NCBI RefSeq assembly: GCF_003850565.1
Contig: NZ_CP027706.1
Span: forward strand, 4,774,001-4,838,000
Source: Pseudomonas sessilinigenes
GTDB taxonomy: Bacteria; Pseudomonadota; Gammaproteobacteria; Pseudomonadales; Pseudomonadaceae
Direction of reading: 5' to 3'
Length of the DNA: 64,000 nt
Part shown: positions 63,457 to 64,000 of the stretch, one piece after another
Numbering within the stretch: position 1 is the first letter of the stretch
Layout: each line of letters opens with the position of its first letter
Position numbers and translations under genes: made by a program
Notes under the pieces: generated by a model
Told to the model about the DNA's origin: nothing
What the model saw: the letters and a program-made list of their open reading frames with translations, nothing else
The model's database searches: none

Positions 63457-64000
63457 TCAGTCGATGTATTCGAACAGCTTGACGATCTTTTGGACGCCAG
63501 AGACGCCCTGTACCAGGTTTGTCGCCTGGGCGGCTTCCTGCTTGGTCAGCAATCCAAGCATGTAGACGATGCCGTTTTCGGTCACCACCTTGATGCGTGA
63601 AGCTGGAACGCTGGCATCGGTCAGCATCTGGGTCTTGATCTTGGTGGTCAGCCAGCTGTCGTTCTGCCGTGCAAGGAACCCGGAGGGCGGCAGTACCTGA
63701 AGTTCATTGTGTACTTTCTTGACTCGCTGTACTTCGCTGGCGGCTTGCTCGGCCGTGGCCTTGAGGTCCTGGCGGGGTGTCTGGCCTGCCAGTAGCACGA
63801 TGCCGTTGAAGCTGGTCACGACGATATGCGAGTTGTTTTCCAGGTCCGGGCTGGCTTTGGCGACATTGACCGCAACTTTGGTTTCGATCAGGGAATCATC
63901 GATCTTGCTGCCAAAGGTGCGAGTGCCGCGATCGTCATCGATGGGTTTGTCGCGGGTGGCGGTAATCACCGAGCTGCAACCAGTGATGCTCAGGCACAGG
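63457..64000 (-). CDS. BON-domain lipoprotein (DolP/YraP-like), 5' end outside window
   Basis: The frame stays open to the right edge. It begins within a lipoprotein signal ending in SITGC (Cys codon 63978-63976), followed by two BON domains (SKIDDSLIETKVAVNV and LTTKIKTQMLTDAS starts). This is the layout of DolP (YraP), an outer-membrane lipoprotein that supports envelope integrity. Residues before the signal are missing. The GTG at 63969 is internal, not a start. Confidence 0.87.
   Translation of the reverse strand, partial: LCLSITGCSSVITATRDKPIDDDRGTRTFGSKIDDSLIETKVAVNVAKASPDLENNSHIVVTSFNGIVLLAGQTPRQDLKATAEQAASEVQRVKKVHNELQVLPPSGFLARQNDSWLTTKIKTQMLTDASVPASRIKVVTENGIVYMLGLLTKQEAAQATNLVQGVSGVQKIVKLFEYID

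Overview
The window comes from a Pseudomonas chromosome, most likely the P. fluorescens group (P. protegens/P. chlororaphis/P. fluorescens-like). The evidence is the GC-rich codon use, the near-Pseudomonas-specific proteins (PA4642-like, PagL, malate:quinone oxidoreductase Mqo) and the characteristic gene orders hemA-prfA-prmC-moeB-murI, hemH/uraA/upp/hpt/mqo and rplM-rpsI-petABC-sspAB. It is core chromosome: I see no rRNA or tRNA genes, IS elements, phage or CRISPR. Both edges cut a gene (hemA on the left, a BON-domain lipoprotein on the right).

Layout. 1-4.1 kb: housekeeping operon hemA-prfA-prmC-moeB-murI (+), then pagL. 4.7-13.4 kb: a ten-gene minus-strand operon that reads, in transcript order, DUF523/DUF1722 protein, MerR regulator of the LitR/CarH type, photolyase phrB, NTF2-like protein, SDR, FAD oxidoreductase, DUF1365, Cfa-type methyltransferase, DUF2878 and a YkgJ-type protein. 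Most junctions overlap by 4-14 bases. 13.5-14.8 kb: a second minus-strand pair (FAD oxidoreductase and a Trp-rich protein) behind a similar TGTACA-type operator. 15-20 kb: TIGR01777 protein and ferrochelatase (+), uracil permease and upp (-), hpt and a WbuC cupin (+). 20-31 kb: small conserved proteins, mqo, YajG lipoprotein, an acyltransferase, a divergent SRAP protein, a chemoreceptor and an M48 lipoprotein. 31-36.6 kb: a TMEM165/GDT1 exporter behind a yybP-ykoY manganese riboswitch, rsmC, a 2-hydroxyacid dehydrogenase, a LysE exporter with an AraC regulator, and an MFS transporter. 36.7-45.1 kb: acyl-CoA ligase, DUF1302, DUF1329 and a MalT-like LuxR regulator. 45-51.5 kb: LysR, a two-component system divergent from two tiny membrane proteins, ogt, an MBL hydrolase, an OmpA-like lipoprotein and a DUF1043 protein. 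51.6-64 kb: alpha/beta hydrolase, trpS, zapE, GlxA-type regulator, acyl-CoA dehydrogenase, Tas-like reductase, rplM-rpsI, petABC, sspAB and the BON lipoprotein.

The most interesting block is 4.7-14.9 kb. Its gene content (photolyase plus SDR, FAD oxidoreductase, DUF1365, Cfa-like and DUF2878) resembles the sigmaE-ChrR singlet-oxygen regulon known from Rhodobacter, but here it lies in one transcript with a LitR/CarH-type regulator. A TATACA-N12-TGTACA element lies across a good sigma70 promoter of the operon. The Cfa-like enzyme has lost two residues that bind bicarbonate in true cyclopropane synthases, so it probably makes another methylated lipid. Ferrochelatase lies beside the block, which fits photoprotection because its substrate is a photosensitiser. 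Other notable points are the Mn riboswitch with a visible switching stem, an SRAP protein lacking two active-site residues, and a candidate UTP-sensitive T-tract start at upp.
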